Assembly (NCBI GenBank): GCA_017887445.1
Contig: JAGHIA010000125.1
Coordinates: forward strand, 1 to 64,000
Origin: Fusicatenibacter sp.
GTDB lineage: Bacteria > Bacillota > Clostridia > Lachnospirales > Lachnospiraceae
DNA length: 64,000 bases
Direction: 5' to 3'
The notes under the pieces are model-generated. The model searched no databases and was not told the origin of the DNA. It saw only the letters and a list, made by a program, of their open reading frames with translations. Below, piece by piece: positions 62,453-64,000 of the stretch (within the stretch, counting starts at the first letter, position 1; each line of letters opens with the position of its first letter). Both the position numbers and the translations under genes were made by a program.

Positions 62453-63992
62453 TGACGTATCCTCCTTCAACCAGCAGTTTCTTCATTTCTTCCTCTGCAT
62501 CAAATACATCCTTCAAAGCCTGAAAATAGGCTCTTCGAACTTCGGATGGCGGCGTGATCTCCTGCGGCTTCTTTTCGATGTAATTGTTGACGGCAAGTGT
62601 GTACCCCTGGTTTTTAACAGCTTCCAGCGTCACGACCTTTGCCTTTTCAATCACATCCTTGTAGTCTGTGTACAATTTGACGACCTCAGCAATGTTTTCC
62701 TTTGTCATCACATTTTGCGCCCTGCGAGCCTCGTAAATTTTGGAGGCATCTATCAGCATGATATGTCCCTTGTGATTCTTCTCTTTTTTCTTTTTCAAAA
62801 AAAGGATGCAAGCCGATACACCAGTGCTAAAGAACACGCCGCTTGCCAGTGTAATAACACACTCCAACAAATCAGAATCCACCAACTGCTGCCGCATTTT
62901 TCCTTCCTTGGTTCCTCGAAACAGCACCCCCTGAGGAAGGACAACTGCGCAGCGACCGTCTTCCTCTGCCATAGAACAAACCATATGCTGAAGCCATGCA
63001 AAATCCGCTCTTGAATCAGACGGACAGCCCCATATGGTTCGACCGTACTTATCACTTTCGAAAACATCTGCTCCCCAGTGATCAAGTGAAAACGGCGGAT
63101 TGGCAAGGACGCAGTTGAACTTTTTCAACTTTTCCCCTTCCAGAAATGCCGGCGCCCGAAGAGTATCTCCCGTAACAATTTTAAAATCACGAGCCCCATG
63201 AAGGAACAGATTCATTCTGGCGATTGAAGATGTTGAAAGATTGCTTTCTTGACCGTACATCCTGCCATATGTCATCTTCTCATTATCAATCTGCCGAATC
63301 GCCGCAATGAGCATTCCGCCCGTGCCGCATGCGGGATCATATACAGTATCGCCGGCCTTTGGCTGCAGCAACTCGACCATAAGCTTTACAATCGTTCGCG
63401 GCGTATAGAATTCTCCAGCATTTTTTTTTGACAAATCGGCAAACTTTTTTATCAGGTATTCGTAGGCATCACCCATTACATCCGCGGAATAATTTTTATT
63501 GCCGACCTTAATTTTGGACATATGCTCAATCAGATTTTTCAGTCGCTCATCTGAGAGTTTCGTTTTATCTGTCCAATTTGCATCATCAAAGCTGGAGAAC
63601 ACTCCGCTCAGAGTATCTGGATTCGCGCGCTCGATGCCATTCATCGCCTTGATGATCGCTTTTCCAACATCCTCACTTGTCTCCCGGACATCCTGCCAAT
63701 GACAGCCTTCCGAGATAATAAAACTGTAGTTTTCCTCAAAATCTGCCAGCTCCTCATCTCCACCGGACCGCTCAAAAGCATTAATTCTCTCCTCATCGTG
63801 CACGTCTGATATTCTTTTAAAGAAGAGGATCGGAGTCACATAACTCTTATATTCATCCTGATTGATCGGACCGCGAAGAATGTTGCAAGCCTCAAAGAGG
63901 TGCGAAAACAATTTCTGGCTCGTAACCTTCTCAGCTTCTGAATGCGTGTCCAATAAATCTTCATCGGCAATCTTCGCTGCTGACTGTATCAT
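62445..63992 (-). CDS. hsdM: Type I restriction-modification, M (methyltransferase) subunit, first copy
   Basis: 515 residues. Same layout as the next gene but clearly diverged: DPACGTGGML for SAM binding and LANPPFSLDHWG for catalysis, with an N-terminal extension rich in Glu before FSHLFEACNILRG. GGAGG is visible just upstream of the ATG at the window edge. Two tandem hsdM genes in a single-hsdR locus are unusual; they could form a mixed methylase with HsdS or reflect locus fusion. Promoter lies outside the window. Confidence 0.93.
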   Translation of the reverse strand: MIQSAAKIADEDLLDTHSEAEKVTSQKLFSHLFEACNILRGPINQDEYKSYVTPILFFKRISDVHDEERINAFERSGGDEELADFEENYSFIISEGCHWQDVRETSEDVGKAIIKAMNGIERANPDTLSGVFSSFDDANWTDKTKLSDERLKNLIEHMSKIKVGNKNYSADVMGDAYEYLIKKFADLSKKNAGEFYTPRTIVKLMVELLQPKAGDTVYDPACGTGGMLIAAIRQIDNEKMTYGRMYGQESNLSTSSIARMNLFLHGARDFKIVTGDTLRAPAFLEGEKLKKFNCVLANPPFSLDHWGADVFESDKYGRTIWGCPSDSRADFAWLQHMVCSMAEEDGRCAVVLPQGVLFRGTKEGKMRQQLVDSDLLECVITLASGVFFSTGVSACILFLKKKKEKNHKGHIMLIDASKIYEARRAQNVMTKENIAEVVKLYTDYKDVIEKAKVVTLEAVKNQGYTLAVNNYIEKKPQEITPPSEVRRAYFQALKDVFDAEEEMKKLLVEGGYVNE

Positions 63993-64000
63993 TGTCCTCC

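Noticed and set aside
1-64000. tRNA or rRNA genes
   Set aside because: No GGTTCGAATCC-type T-loop in a cloverleaf context and no rRNA-like conserved stretch was noticed on either strand.

Overview
The window looks like a chromosome segment from a gut-type Lachnospiraceae (Bacillota, Clostridia). The evidence is strong AGGAGG-type ribosome sites, a Leloir operon with the Firmicutes-type GalT, an AraM/EgsA dehydrogenase, LytTR/GHKL regulation and a Clostridium-like type I-B CRISPR repeat. No tRNA or rRNA gene was seen. About 43.5-64 kb (defence genes) and 10.7-11.5 kb are visibly more AT-rich than the rest, which suggests acquired DNA.

Layout. 0-9.6 kb: ftsH (runs off the left edge), the galK-galT-galE operon with a divergent AraC regulator, pyrimidine-nucleoside phosphorylase and a YhhN-type membrane protein. 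9.9-14.6 kb: a lipoprotein with a suspicious poly(A) tract at its start, an AT-rich secreted protein, an SDR/RmlD-like gene interrupted by a repeat, and a CcdA-thioredoxin fusion. 14.7-28.3 kb: a P-type Ca2+ ATPase, ispF, glycerol-1-phosphate dehydrogenase, a glycosyltransferase, mutY, a HAD phosphatase, an L,D-transpeptidase, a two-part ThrE exporter, asparaginase and an AlkD-like protein. 28.6-38.2 kb: a MATE exporter, a fucosidase/aldo-keto reductase/alcohol dehydrogenase cluster with an AraC regulator, a DnaJ-like chaperone and a DUF1848 protein. 38.2-44.1 kb: two ABC half-transporters, a soluble GHKL kinase, a LytTR regulator and a GNAT acetyltransferase. 44.3-53.6 kb: a type I-B CRISPR-Cas locus (19 repeats, cas2, truncated cas1, cas3, cas5, cas7, cas8, cas6; no cas4). 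53.7-64 kb: an EVE-like/NUDIX pair, a GIY-YIG/DUF4357 protein and a type I restriction-modification locus with two hsdM genes and an hsdS remnant.

Main discovery. Just upstream of cas6, on the opposite strand, a good sigma-70 promoter leads directly into two degenerate CRISPR repeats separated by 19 bases. The spacer-like sequence, whose start is fixed by the repeat alignment alone, matches 12 of 13 bases of a site just upstream of and running into the cas promoter -35 box. The single seed mismatch is at position 6, and a CCA sits exactly where a type I-B PAM should be. This is the architecture of a crRNA-like RNA that steers Cascade to repress its own operon.

Second theme. The intergenic regions are full of small non-coding repeats in at least four families, here called modules A-D. 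Module A has GTAAC...GTTAC ends and, in four copies, exact 8-bp target duplications, which points to IS66-type transposition in trans. Module B is a 5'-leader-like hairpin found only between co-oriented genes and is also present at the junction where cas4 and the start of cas1 are missing. Modules C and D are palindromic elements. Several of these lie on stop codons, and one sits inside a coding region.
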